NCBI GenBank assembly: GCA_021442155.1
Contig: CM038214.1
Location: 316,789,001-316,853,000 of the forward strand
Source: Cymbidium sinense
Taxonomy: Eukaryota; Streptophyta; Magnoliopsida; Asparagales; Orchidaceae
Reading direction: 5' to 3'
Length of the DNA stretch: 64,000 nt
The number at the start of each line of letters is the position of its first letter. The stretch's first letter is position 1. The notes beneath the pieces were generated by a model. It ran no database searches and was not told the origin of the DNA. It was given only the letters and a program-made list of their open reading frames with translations. Of this stretch, positions 32,416 through 45,771 are shown one piece after another. The position numbers and the translations under genes are program-made.

Positions 32416-35400
32416 ATTAGTTTAGTTAGGTTTAAGTTTATTAGTTTATTTATTTTAGGGGGTTTAGAGTTTAGTTTTAGTTAGTTTTATTAATTAGATT
32501 TAGGTTTAAGTTTAGGTTTTTAGTTTAGTTTATTAGTTTAGGTATAGGGTTTAGTTTAGTTTAGTAATTAGGTTTAGTTAGTTAGGTTTAGTTTAGCTAA
32601 TTATTAGTTTATTAGTTCAATTATTAGTTTAGTTCGATTTAATTAGGTTTATGGACTAGGGTTTAGTTAGTTTAATTAGGTTTTATTTAGTTTAGTTAGT
32701 TAGTTATTAGTTAGTTTAGTTTAGTTAGTTTTTATCTTAGTTTTTTAGATAGTTTTTTTAGTTTAGTTAGTTTAGTTAATTTTTAGTGTATTAGTTAGGT
32801 TTAGTTTAGTTAGTTTTTAGTTTAGGCTTTAGGTTTAGTTTAGTTATCATTAAGTTTAGTTATTAGTTTAGTTATTAGTTAATTATTATTAGTTTAATTA
32901 ATTTTATTAATTTTTTTTAGTTTAGGTTTAGTTTATGGTTAGTATAGTTTATTAGGTTAGTTTAGGGTTTAGGTTTAAGGTTTAGGGATTAGGTTTTATT
33001 TAGTTAGTTATTAGTTTTTATTAGTTAGTTTTAGTTTAGATAGATTTTAGTTTAGTTATTTAGGTTATAGTTATTAGTTATTAGTTATTTATTAGTTATT
33101 AGTTATTAGTTTAGGGTATAGGGTTTAGGATTTAGGTATATTAGTTTAGAGTTTAGGTTTAAGGTTTAGGGATTAGGTTTTATTTATTTAGTTATTAGTT
33201 TTTATTAGTTAGTTTTAGTTTAGATAGATTTTAATTTAGTTATTTAAGTTTTAGTTATTAGTTATTAGTTAGTTATTAGTTATTAGTTTAGGGTATAGGG
33301 TTTAGGGTTTTGGTTTAGGGTGCATAGGGTTTAGGGTTTAGGTTTAGGGGTTTAGGGTTTAGTTTAGTTTAATTAGGTTTAGGGTTTAGGTTAATTATTA
33401 TTAGTTTTAGTTTAATTATTTGTTTAAGTTTTATTAGGGGTTTAGGTTTTAGGGTTTAGTTAATTAGTTAGTTAGTTTTGTTAGCTTTTAGTTTAGGTTT
33501 TAGGTTTAATTATTAGTTTATTTATTAGTTTTAATTAGTTTAGTTATTATTAGTTATTTTTAGTTAGTTAATTAATTAGTTTAGGGTTTAAGGTTTAGGG
33601 TTTAGGTTTAGGTATAGGTTATTAGTTCATTTTAGTTATTTAGGTTTTATTAGTTAGTTTAGTTAGTTTAGGTTTAGTAATTAATTAATTTTATTAGGTT
33701 TAGTTAGTTAATTTAGTTTAGTTATTCAGTTTTATTATTTATGTTTAGGGTTTAGGGTTTTGGTTTGTTATTATTAGTTAGGGTTTTGGGTTTAGGGTTT
33801 AAATTTATTATTAGTTAGTTTAGTTAGTTTATTAGTTATTAGTTTAGTTTATTAGTTCAATTTTAATTTTAGTTTAGTTAATTTTAGTTATTAGTTTTGT
33901 TATTAGTTTTAGTTAATTTATTAGTTATTAGTTTAGGTTTAGGGTTTAAGTTTAGTTTAGTTTAGTTAGTTTAGTTTAGTTTATTAGTTTTAGTTAGGTT
34001 TAGGTTTTTGGGTTTTTTAGTTTAGTTAGTTTTAGTTAGTTTAGCATTTAGGGTTTAGGGTTTAGGGTTTTGGTTTAGTTATTAATAGTTTAATTATTGT
34101 TTAGGTCAGTTAGTTAGCTAGTTAGGTTAGTTAGTTTAGTTTTAGTAATTATTTAGTTAGTTTTAGTTATTAGGTATTTGTATTAGTTTTATTAGTTTTA
34201 GTTAGTTTTATTAGTTATTTAGGTTTTAATTTTATTAAGTTTAGTTTTTAGTTTAGTTAGTTTAGTTAGTTATTAGTTATGAGTTTAGGGTTTATGGGTT
34301 TGGTTTTTAGTCAGTTTTTAAGGGATTAGGTTTAGTTAGTTTTAGTTTTGGTAGGTTTTAGTTTTTAGCTTCATTTATTAGGTAATTAGTTATTATTAGT
34401 TAGTTTAATTAGTTTAGTTAGTTTAGTTATTTTGTTAGTTAGTTTTAGTTTTAATTATTAGTTTTAGTTAATTATTAATTAATTAATTATTATTATTAGT
34501 TTAGGTTTTAGTTTAGTGTTTAGGGTTTAAGTTTAGGGTTTAGGGTTTAATTATTTAGGGTTTAGGTTATTTAGTTTTAGTTATTCTTAGTTAATTAGTT
34601 AGTTTATTTAACTATAAGTTATTAGTTAGTTAGATTTAGGGTTTAGGTTTAGTTAGTTTAATTTAGTTTATTAGTTCTTAGTTAGTTTAGTTCATTTAGT
34701 TTTATTAGTTTTTAAGTTTAGTTTAGTTATTAGTTTTTTAGTTTAAGTTTTTAATTAGTTAGTTTTTGTTTAGTTAGTTTTATTTTAGTTTTTGGTTTAA
34801 TTATTAGTTTTTGTTTAATTAATTTATTAGTTTAGTTTAGTTTAGTTTTATTAGTTATTATTAGTTAGTTTAGTTATTAGTTTAACTTTGGGTTTAGGGT
34901 TTAGGTTTTAGGTTTTAGGTTTAGTTAAGTTATTAGTTAAGTTTACATTTTAGTTTTTATTATTACGGTTTAGGTTTAGGTTTAGGTTTAGTTAGTTTTA
35001 TTAGTTTTATTAGTTTATTAGTTTAGTTATTTATTAGTTTAGGTTTAGGGTTTAGGTTTTTTTGTTATTAGTTAATTATTAGTTTATTTGGTTTATTAGT
35101 TTAGGTTTTATTAGTTATTAGTTTTAATTATTAGTTTAGTTTTTATTTATTAGTTTAATTATTATTTTGTTTTAGTTAATTAGTTTATTAGTTTATTATT
35201 TTAGTTAGCTTAGTTTAGTTATTAGTTTAGTTATTATTAGGTTTAGTTATTAATTAGTTTTAGTTAATTAGTTAGTTTAGTTATTAGTTTATTATGTTTT
35301 AGTTAGTTATTAGTTTAGCTTTATAAGTTTTAGTTATTATTAGTTTTAGTTAGTTTAGTTTAATTATTTTTAGGTTTAGGGTTTCGGGTTTTGGTTTAGT

Positions 35401-38400
35401 TTAGGTTTAGTTAATTTAGTTATTAGTTTATTATGTTTAGGTTTTCAGTTAATTTAGTTTTTAGTTTAGTTTAGTTTAGTTAGGGTTTAGGGTTTAGGTT
35501 TAGATTAGTTAGTTTAGGTTTAGGTTTAGGGTTTAGGGTTTATTAGTTAGTTTTATTTAGTTTAGTTAGTTAGTTTTGATTTATTAGATTTTTATTAGTT
35601 ATTATTAGTTTAGTTTATTATTTAGTTAGTTTTTGGTTTAGGGTTTAGGGTTTTTTAGTTTAATTAGTTTAGTTAGTTTTATTTTAGTTTGTCAGTTAAT
35701 TAGATTTTAGTTAGTTTAGGTTTAGGTTCTAGGTTTTTATTTTAGTTAATTTAATTTATTAGTTTATTAGTTAATTTATTAGGTTTAGTTATTAGTTTAA
35801 TTATTTATTTAGTTAGTTAGTTTAGTTAGTTTTAGTTTTATTAGTTATTAGTTTAGGTTGAGGGTTAAGGTTTAGGTTTAGGTTTAGGGTTTAGGGTTTA
35901 GTAGTTATTTTTTTTAGTTATTAGGTTTTATTAGTTTATTAGTTTCTTAGTTATTAATTATTTATTTAATTTATTTTAATTAGTTTATTATTAGTTATTA
36001 GTATAGTTTATTATTAGTTTAGTTATTAGTTATTATTAGTTACTTATTTTATTATCAGTTTAGTTTATTAGTTTTTAGTTTATTAGTTTTAGTTTAGTTT
36101 TAGTTTTATTTAGGTTTTAGGGTTTAGGTTTAGTTATTAATTTTTTAGGCTTAGATTTAATTTAGTTTAGTTTTGTTATTAGGTTTAGCTTTAGTTATTA
36201 GTTTTAGTTAGTTTAGTTAGTTTTATTAATTTAGTTTATTAGTTTAGTTTTAGTTTATGTTTACTTTAGTTAGTTTTATTAGTTTATTAATTTAGTTTAG
36301 TTAGGTTATTAGTTTTATTTATTAGTTTTTAGTTTAGGTTTTAGGGCGATTTAGGGGTTTATGTTTAGTTTAGTTTTAGTTATTAGTTTAGTTTTTAGTT
36401 AATTAGTTTGTTTAGGTTTTAGTTTAGTTTAGTTAGTTAGGTTTTAGGTTTAGTTTTAGTTTAATTTAGGTTTAGGTTTAGGTTTAGGTTTAGTTTAGTT
36501 ATTAGTTTTTACTTTAGGTTTAGGTTTAGGATAGTTTAGATTTTAGGAGGATTTAGGTTTAGGTTTAGGTTTATTAGTTTTAGTTATTAGTTTTTAGGTT
36601 TAGGTTTTTTAGTTAGTTTAGGTTTTAGGTTTATTATTAGTTTTATTAGTTATTTTCATTTATTAGTTTTATTTAGTTTAGTTAGTTTCTTAGTTTTATT
36701 ATTAGTTTAGTTTTTAATTTAGTTTACATAATTAGTTAGGTTTAGGTTTTTAATTATTAGTTTTTATTATAAGTTTAGTTTTTAGTTAGTTTAAGTTATT
36801 TAGTTTAGTTATTATTAACTTAGTTATTATTAGTTTAGTTATTAGGTTTAGGTTAAGGTTTAGGGGTTTAGGTTTATTAGTTCATTTATTTTATTAGTTT
36901 AGGCTTAGGGGGTTTAAGGTTTAGGTTTAATTTAGTTTTAGTTTTTTTTTTATTTAGTTTAGTTTTAGTTTTAGTTATTAATTAGTTATTATGTTTAGGG
37001 TTTAGGTTTAGGTTTAGGGTTTAGGGTTTTAGTTTAGTTTGTTATTAGCTTATTAGTTTAGTTTAGTGTTTTGGTTTAGTTTAGATTTATAGTTTAGGGT
37101 TTAGGTTTAAGGTTTAACATTTAAGGTTTAGGTTAGTTTTATTAGATTTATTAGTTTTAGTTTTATTAGTTTTATTATTAGTTTTATAGTTTAGGATTTA
37201 GTTTGTTAGTTTAGTAAGTTTAGTTTATTTAGTTTAGTTTTAGTTTTTATTTTAGTTTAGTTATTAGTTTATTAGTTTAGGTTTTATATTATTAGTTATT
37301 TATGTTTTTATTAGTTTATTAAGTTTAATTTTTTGTTTATTTAAGTTTAAGTTTAAGGATTAGGGTTTAGGTTCTAGTTAAGTTTCTAATTTATTAGTTT
37401 ATTAGTTTAGTTTTACTAGTTTTGGTATAGTTTAATTATTAATTTATTAGTTTAGTTTAATTTAGGGTTTAGGGTTTAGGTTTATTAGTTTATTAGTCAG
37501 TTTATTAGTTATTTATTAGTTATTAATTTAGTTATTATTAGTTTATTAGTTTTAGTTTAGGTTTGTTTAGTTAGTTTAGTTTTATTAGTTTAGCTATTAG
37601 GTTTAGGGTTTAAGTTTAGGGGGTTTAGGTTTAGTTTTAGTTTAGTTTTAATTTTTGATTTTAGAGTTTAGGGTTTAGATTTTTGGTTTAGGGTTCAGGT
37701 ATAGGTTTAGTTTTGTTTAGTTATTAGTTTTTATTTAGTTATTAGTTTATTTAGTTAGTTTAGTTTTTAATTTAGGATTATGGGTTTAGGTTTTAGTTTA
37801 GTTTTATTAGTTTAGGGTTTAAGTTTAGGATTCAATTTATTATTATTATTAGTTTATATTTAGTTAGTTTAGTTTAGTTATTAGTTTAGGGTTTAGGTTT
37901 AGGATTTTGGTTTAGGTTTAGTTTAGTTTAGTTTATTATGTTTAGGGTTTAAGGTTTAGGGTTTAGGGTTTAGGTTTAGTTTAGTTAGTTTAGTTTAGTT
38001 AGTTATTAGTTATTTAGTTAGTTTAGTTTTTAGATATTAGGGTTTAGGGTTTAGGTTCTTTATTTTAGTTAGTGTTTGTTTTAGTTTAGTTTTAATTTAG
38101 TTATTAGTTATTAGTTATTATTAGTTTTAGTTAGTTTAGTTTTAGTTATTAGTTTAGGCTTAGGTTATTAGTTAGTTAGTTTATGTTTAGGTTTAGGTTT
38201 AGGGTTTTAAGGTCTAAGTTTAGGTTTTAGTTTAGGATTAGATTTAGGTTTAGGTTTAGTTTTAGGATTTTAGTTTATTTAGTTAATTAGGTTTAAGTTT
38301 ATTTAGTTTTAGTTATTAGGGGTTTAGGTTTAGTTTTAGTTTAGGTTTAGTTTTGTTTAGTTAGTTTAGGTTTAGGTTTAGGTTTTATTAGGTTTTATTA

Positions 38401-41400
38401 GGTTTAGGTTTAGGTTTCGTTATTAGTTTTAATTTAGTTATTAGTTTAGTTAGTTTAGTTTAGGTTTTTTAGTTTAGTTTAGTTTAGTTTAGTTTAGTTA
38501 GGTTTAGGGTTTAGGTTTAGGTTATTAATTAGTTTTAGTTTAGTTAATTTACTTTTATTAGGTTTAAGTTTAGGTTTTATTAGTTAGTTAGTTTAAGGTT
38601 TATGTTTTATTAATTAATTATTAGTTATTATTAGTTATTAGTAAGTTTCTTTAGTTTTAGTTTATTAGTTAGTTAGTTTTATTAATTTAATTATTAAGTT
38701 AGTTAGTTATTAGTTTAGTTATTAGATAGTTTAATTAGTTTATGAGTTAGTTTATGGTTTAGTTTTAGGTTTAGTGTTTAAGTTTAGATTATTAGTTATA
38801 GTTTAGTTATTAGTTAGTTAGTTTAGTTATTAGTTTAATTATTAGTTTTATTAGTTTAATTAGTTTATTTGGTTTAGTTTAGTTATTAGTTTAGTTTTAG
38901 TTTAGGTTTAGGGTTTAGGGTTTAGGTTAGTTAGTTTTATTTAGTTTTAGCTTAATTTTATTAGTTATTAGTTAGTTAGTTACGTTTAGTTAGTTTAGAT
39001 CAATTTTAATAGTTTAGTTTAGTTAAGTTTTAGTTATTAGGGTTTAGGGTTTAGGTTTTTAATTATTAGTTATTTAGTTATTTAGTTTTAGTTATTAATT
39101 TAGTTTAGTTTAGATTTTCTTTATTAGTTTTAGTTAGTTTTAGTTAAGTTTATGGTTTAAGGTTTAGTTTTATTAATTAGTTTTATTATTAGTTTAGTTT
39201 TTACAAGTTATTAATTTTAGTTTTTTTAGTATTAGTTATTAAGTTTAGTGTTTATTTAGATAATTTAGGTTTAGGTATTAGGTTTAGTTTACTTTATTAG
39301 GTTTATGTTTACTTTTAGTTTATTAGTTAGTTTAGTTTAGTTTATTTAGTTTATTAAGTTTAGACTTATGTTTTTAGTTTAGTTATTAATTTTATTTTTC
39401 AGTTTAGGGTTTAGGGTTTAAGGTTTAGGTTTAAGTTTAGGTTTTAGGTTTTCAGTTTAGTTTAGTTATTAGTTTTTATTACTTTATTAGTTTATTATAT
39501 TTTAGTTAATTTTAATTTTAGTTAGTTTATTAGGTTTAGGGTTTAAGGTTTAGAGTTTAGGGTTTAGGGTTTAGGTTTAGGGGTTTAGGTTTAGTTTACT
39601 TTAATTAGTTCATTAGTTTTTAGTTAATTTAGTTTTATTAATTTATTATGTTTAGGGGGTTTAGGATTTAAGGTTTAGGGTTTAGGATTTATGTTTAGGG
39701 TTTAGGTTTACCTAGTTTAGTTTATTAGTTTAGTTAGTTTATTAGTTAGTTTAGTTTATTATTAGTTCTATTACTTTATTTGTTCAGTTATCATTAGTTT
39801 TAGTTTAGTTAGTTTTATTAGTTTAGTTAGGTTTAGGGTTTAGGGGTTTAGGGTTTTAGGGTTTAGGGTTTAGGGTTTATGGTTTTAGTTTAGTTACTTT
39901 TAGTTTATTTTAGTTTAGTTAGGTTTTAGGGTTTAGGTTTAGTTTAGTTTAATTTAGTTAGTTTTTATTAGTTTTTAGTTTAGTTTATTATTAGTTTATT
40001 AGTTTAGTTTAGTTATTAGTTTAGTTATTAGTTTATTAGTTTAGTTTAGTTGTTTAGTTACTATTTAGTTTAGTTAATTTACTTATTAGTTTAGGGTTTA
40101 GAGTTTAGGTTTTAAGTTTAGGTTCAGGGTTTAAGTTTACTTTATTAGATTTTAGTTTTAGTTTAGTTATTAGTTATTAGTTATTAATTTAAGTTTAAGG
40201 TTTAGTTTATTAGTTTATTTTGTTTTATTAGTTTATTAGTTTTATTATTAGTTTAATTAGTTCTAGTTTTAGTTAGTTTATTAGTTATTATTAGCTTAGG
40301 GTTTAAGTTTTAGTTAGGTTATTATTATTATTTAGTTTTAGGTTTAGGGTTTAGCTTTAGTTTGTTTTATTTTATTAGTTTAGGGTTTTGGTTTACTTAG
40401 TTATTAGGGTTTAGGGTTTATGTTTAGGTTTAGGGTATTTATGGTTTAGGATTAGGTTAGTTATTAGTTTAGTTATTAATTTTAGTTTAGTTTTATTAGT
40501 TTAGTATATTAGTTAAGTTTTATTAGTTATTAGTTTAGTTATTATTTAATAATTATTATGTTAAGGGTTTAGGGTTTAGGATTAATTTTATTTACTAGTT
40601 TAGTTAATATTAGTTTAGTTTTGTTATTAGTGTTAGTTTAGTTTAGATAGTTTAGGTTTTAGTTAGATTAGTTAGTCTATTAGTTATTAGTTTATTAGTT
40701 AGTTTTAGTTAAGTTTAGGGTTTAGGTTTAGGTTTTAGTTAGTTTAGTTAGTTTAATTTGTTTATTAGTTTAATAGTTTTAGGTTTAGGGTTTAGGATTT
40801 ATGTTGATTAGTTCATTATTAGTTTTAGTTAGTTAGTTTAGTTTTTGTCATTAGTTTAATTAGTTTAGTTTTGTTAGTTTATTAGTTTCTTTAATTAGTT
40901 TACTTAGTTATTAGTTTTTTTTTTTTTGTTTAGTTGGTTTTAGGTTTATTGGTTATTATTGGTTTTATTTATCGTTAGTTAGTTAATTAGTTTTAGGTTA
41001 GTTTAGTTATTAGTCTAGTTTAGCTAATAATTTTTATTAGTTTAGTTTAATTTAATTAATTTAGTTAGTTTTAGGTTTAGTTTGTTTATTAGGTCATTCG
41101 TTTAGGTTTAGGTTTAGTTATTAGTTAGTTTTAGTTTATTTATTAGGTTTAGTTTATTTATTAGTTAGTTTAGATTATGAGTTAGTTTAGTTTAGTTAAT
41201 TAGGTTTTGGGTTTAGGGTTTAGGGTTTAGGTTTAGTTTAGTTTATTACTTTAGTTAGTAGTTTAAGTTCAGGTTTAAGGTTTAGGTTTAGTTCAGTTTA
41301 AGGATTAGGGTTTAGGTTTAGTTCATTAGTTAGTATTAGTTTTAATTTAGTTTAGTGAGTTTAGTTATTAGTTTTGTGTTAGTTAGTTAGTTATTTTTAA

Positions 41401-42425
41401 GTTTAGTTATTAGTTTAGTTAGGTTTTAGTTTAGTTATTTATTAATTTAGTTATTAGTTTAATTAGTTAGTTTATTAGTTATAAGTTTATTTAATTAGTT
41501 ATTAGTTTAGTTAATATTAGTTATTAGTTTTATTAGGTTTTATTAGTTATTAGGTTTAGGGTTTAGGGTTTAGGTTTAGTTAGTTAGTTTAGGGTTTAGG
41601 GTTTAGTTTAGTTTATTAGTTTAGTTTAGTTAGTTTATTAGTTTTTAGTTAGGTTTAGTTTAGTTATTTAGGTTTATTAGTTTAGTTTTATTTATTTAGC
41701 TTTAGTTTTAGGTTTACATTTAGGTTAAGGTTTATATTAGTTTTTTTTTTTAGTTTAGGTTATTAGGATTTAGGGTTTAGGGTTTAGGTTTAGTTTGTTT
41801 AGTTTAGTTAGTTAGTTAGTTTTAGTTAGGTTAGGTTTAGGTTTAGCTTTAGGGTTTAGGGTTTAGGTTTATTAGTTAGTATAGTTACTTATTAGTTAGG
41901 TTTAGCTTATTTATTAATTAATTAGTTTAGTTAGTTTAATTAATTTTAGTTAGTATTAATTAGTTAGTTTAGTTTAGTTAGTTTTTGGTTAGTTTAGAGT
42001 TTAAGGTTTAGGATTTAGGGTTTAGGTTTAAGTTTAGTTACTTAGGTTTAAGTTTAGGTTTTAATTAGTTTAGTTTAGTTTTAGTTAGTTTTTATTTAGT
42101 TTAGGGTTTAGGGTTTAGGTTTAAGTTTAGTTAGTTAGTTTAGCTTTATTTTAGTTAGTTTAGTTAGTTAGGTTTAAGTTTATTAGGGTTTAGGGTTTAG
42201 GGTTTTAGTTATTAGGTTTTAGTTAGTTATTATTAGTTTAGTTATTAATTAATTAGTTTAGGTTTAGGGTTTATGGTTTAGGTTTAGGGTTTAGGGATTA
42301 CTTAGTTAGTTTAATTTAGTTTAGTTGGTTTAGTTAGGTTTAGGGTTTAGGTTTATTATTAGTTTAGTTTATTAGGCTTTAGGGTTTAAGTTTAGTTTAG
42401 GTTTAGGGTTTAGGTTTATTTATTT
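32416..42425 (+). repeat. 10 kb C-depleted TTAG/TTTAG simple-sequence tract
   Basis: Almost entirely TTAG, TTTAG, TTATTAG and TTTAGG words, with scattered TTTAGGG. C is nearly absent from the + strand. There is no GRP module, no LINE, no AAGTAAAC core and no T-rich TTTATTTTA stretch, so it is distinct from the composite satellite. A smaller tract of the same type is at 25361-25810. A diverged tandem unit of about 184 bp occurs at 32965-33310. No gene is visible. Confidence 0.85.
32965..33310 (+). repeat. ~184 bp tandem duplication inside the TTAG tract
   Basis: Two units starting near 32968 and 33152 share TTTAGGTTTAAGGTTTAGGG, TTAGTTTAGATAGATTTTA and TTTAGGGTATAGGGTTTAGG in the same order with few differences, showing block duplication within the simple sequence. 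Confidence 0.75.
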
Positions 42426-45276
42426 ATAGGTTTTATTTTTAGGTTTAGGTTTTTATTTTATTTTATTTTAGGTTTATTTATTTTTAGTTTTTATTTTATT
42501 TAGGTTTTTTATTCTTAGGTTTATTTTATTTTACAGTTTAGTTTATTTTTTTTTATTTTAGTTTATTTTATTTTTTATTTTATTTTAATTTTATGTTTAG
42601 GTTTAGGTTTTAGTTTAGGTTTTTATTTATGTTATTTTTTATTTTATTTAGGTTTAAGTTTTTTTATTTATTTTATTTTTATATTTTATTTAGTTTAGGT
42701 TCAGGTTTTTAGGGTTTAGGGTTTAGGATATTTAATTTAGGGTTTTAAGGTTTAGGATTTAGGGATAGGGTTTAGGGTTTGGTGTTTAAGCTTTAAGGTC
42801 TAGGATATTGAGGGTTTAGGGTTTAGGGTTTAGGGTTTAGGGTTTAGGCTTTAAGGTTTAGGATTTTTAAGGTTTAGGGTTTGGGGTTAGTTTAGTGTTT
42901 AAGATTTAGGGTTTTAGGGTTTAGTGTTTAGGGTTTAGGTTTAGGCTAAGGGTTTAGCGTTAGTTTATGGTTTATGGTTAGTTTTGGGTTTAGGGTTTAG
43001 GGTTTAAGCTTTAGGGTTTGGGGTTTTTAGGGTTTACAATTTAGGGTTTTGGATTACTTTAGGTTTTAAGGTTTAGGGTTTAGGGTTTAGCATTTAAAGT
43101 TTAGGGTTTTGCGTTTAGGGTTTAGGGTTTATTATTTAGGATTTAGGAGAAGTTTAGGTTTAGGGTTTATGGTTTTTTAGGGTTCAGGGCCAAGGGTTTA
43201 GGATTTAGGATTTAGGGTTGCAAGTTTTGGGTTTAGTGTTAGTTTCAGGGTTTAAGGTTATTTTAGGGTTTAAGGTTTAAGGTTTAAGGTGTTTTTTAAA
43301 AAAAAATTAAGTAAACTAGTAGGTAAGGGTTTTCTTTTTTAAAAAATTTAGTAAACTAGTAGGTCTATGTTTATTTAGTTTATTTTTTATATATTTTTGT
43401 TTATTTTATTTTTTCTTTCTATTTAGTTTTATTTTTTATTTTTATTTAGTTTAGTTTATTTATTTTAGGTTTATTTATTTATGTTTAGGTGTTTTAATTT
43501 AGTTAATTTTTTAAGTTTAGGTTTAAGTTTATGTTTATTTTTTAGTTTAGTTTTATTTTATTTTATATTTTTAGGTTTAGGTTTAATTTTTTATTTTTAG
43601 GTTGATGTTTAGGTTTTTATTTTAATTTTCTAGGTTTAGGTTGTAGGTTTTTTTTAGGTTTTTTTTATGTTTTATTTTTGAGTTTAGGTTTAATTTTATT
43701 TTTAGTTTATTTTATTTTATTTAGTTTTATTTAGTTTATGGTTTTAGCTCTTGTTTATATTAGGTTTAGGTTTAGATTTTATTTATTTTAGTTTAGTTTA
43801 TCTTAGTCTGGGTTTAAGTTTTTTTTATATTTTTATATTTTAGGTTTAGATTTTTTTAGTTTAGGGTTTAGGTTTAATTTTTTATTTATTTTTTAGGTTT
43901 AGGATTTTGTTTAGTTTTTATTTTATTTTATTTTATTTTAGGTTTATTTTATTTTTATGTTACGTTTAGTTTTTATTTTATTTAGGTTTTTATTTTTTGG
44001 TTTATTTTATTTTTTAGTTTAGTTTAGTTTTTATTTATTTAATTTTAGTTTAGTTTTTTTATTTTTTTTTTACGTTTAGGTTTAGGTTTAGGTTTAGATT
44101 TTAGTTTAGGTTTTTATTTTATTTTATTTTATTATTTTATTTATGTTTAGGTATTTTTATTTAGTTTATTTTAAGGTTTTATTTAGTATAGGTTTCTATT
44201 TTTAGGTTTTCAGGGTTTAGGGTTTAGTGTTTAAGGTTTGGGGTTTAGGGTTTAGAGTTTAAGGTTGTAGGTTTAGGGTTTTGGGTTTTAGTGTTTTGGG
44301 TTTAGGGTTTAGGGTTTAGGGTTTAGGGTTGTAGGTTTAGGGTTCGAGGTTTAGGGTTTAGGGTTAGTTTTAGGGTTTGGGGTTTAGGGTTAAGGTTTTT
44401 ATTTATATTATTGTTTTTGTAATTTTTTTAAAATTAAGTAAACTGGTAAGTTTAGGTTTATTTAGTTTCTTTAGTATATTATTTTATTTATTTTAGTTTA
44501 TTTTTTTTATTTGTATTTAAGTTTATTTTTATTTTTATTTAGTTTAGTTTATGAATTTTGTTTAGGTCTTTTATTTTTTTTTTTATGTTTTTACATTTTG
44601 GATTAGGTTTAAGGTTTAGGTTTAGGTTTAGGTTATGTTTATTTTAGGTTTAGTTTAGGTTTTATTAATTTAAGATTAGTTTATTTTAGTTTAGGTTTAG
44701 GTATATTTTATTTTTATTTTATGTTTAGGTTTTTTTAGGGTTTAGGTTTTATTGTTTATTTATATTTAAGTTTATTTTATTTGATTTTAGGTTTATTTTA
44801 TTTTCATTTAGTTAGTTAAGGTTTTTATTTATTTTATTTTCATTTTAGGTTTATTGTTTATTTTTATTATTTTTATTTTCTTTTCTTTTTTAGGTTTAGG
44901 TTTATGTTTAGGTTAGGTTTATATTTTAGTTTTAGTTTTTTTTTATTTTTTATAATTTTGTTTTATTTTGGTTTAGGTTATTTTGTTTATTTTACTTTTA
45001 CGTTTTATTTAGTTTTGGTTTAGCTTTTTAGCTTTTTAGGGCTTAGGGTTTAGGTTTTTGAGTTAGTTGAGGGTTTAGGGTTTAGGGTTTAGGGTTTAGG
45101 CTTTGGGGTTTAGGCTTTAGGGTTTAGGGTTTAGGGTTTAGGGTTTAGGGTTTAGGCTTTTAGGGTTTAGGGTTTAGTGTTTAGGGTTTTGGGTTTTTAC
45201 AGTTTAGGGTTTAAGGTTGAGGGTTTAGGTTTTAGGTATAGAGTTTAGGTTTTCGTTTAGAATTTAGGGTTTTTGG
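42426..45276 (+). repeat. Telomere-like composite satellite, block G
   Basis: Returns to the composite satellite: a T-rich stretch (42426-42700), a TTTAGGG-rich stretch (42701-43300), two cores only 42 bp apart (about 43309 and 43351), T-rich, TTTAGGG-rich (44205-44400), a core at about 44436, T-rich, and TTTAGGG-rich again (45030-45276). Five perfect consecutive TTTAGGG heptamers lie at 45116-45150, and four at 42815-42842. No gene is visible. Confidence 0.85.
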
Positions 45277-45771
45277 TTTTTGTTAAATATAGAACATATT
45301 CATATTTAGCATTTCTTCTTTTTGATTTCATCAACCAAGTAACACACCAAGTTTTCTAAGACAGAAGCGATGACATAGATAAAAAATTAGCATGCATGGA
45401 GAAAATAAAAAATCCTAGCTAACTAGAACCGTCTCTACTGTAAAGACACAGTTCCATAAGTAGCAGATCAGATCAGTAGTTCTTCAATTTCTTTAATTCC
45501 CATCAACCAACACCCCCCCCCTCCCCGACCTCTTGAGTAGTAGGATCCACCATCATCACGATCTCTCCCTCCACCACCATCACGACTGTAACCTCGGTTG
45601 TTTATCCCACCTTCATATCCACCAATGCTCTGACCACCACCTCCATATCCGCCACCACCAGATCGGCCACCACAACTATGATAATTGTATACTCCGCCTT
45701 CGCCTCCACTACTAGATCTAGACTGAGCCTGGTTGACAGTGATGTATTTGTAGTCAAGGTTCTACCCATTC
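45277..45771 (-). pseudogene. GRP 3'-end module 8
   Basis: Well-preserved copy and the first of three in a regular higher-order repeat. From 45771: NG, stop, NLDYKYITVNQAQSRSSSGG, EGGVYNYHSCGGRSGGGGYG, GGGQSIGGYEGG, NNRGYSRDGGGGRDRDDGGS, YYSRGRGG. A run of nine C on + (about 45511-45519) then shifts the frame before the expected C-terminus. ITVNQAQSRS is the RRM-tail junction of plant GRPs. The 3' UTR runs to about 45285. The + strand His-rich ORF at 45533-45715 is its antisense shadow. Confidence 0.88.

Noticed and set aside
32416..42425. Long regulatory or non-coding RNA locus
   Set aside because: Only simple TTAG/TTTAG sequence is visible; no promoter, splice or structural signal can be supported.
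45285..45771. A functional GRP gene
   Set aside because: No copy has an RRM body, start codon or promoter; all have stops or frameshifts and start at the same truncated residue.
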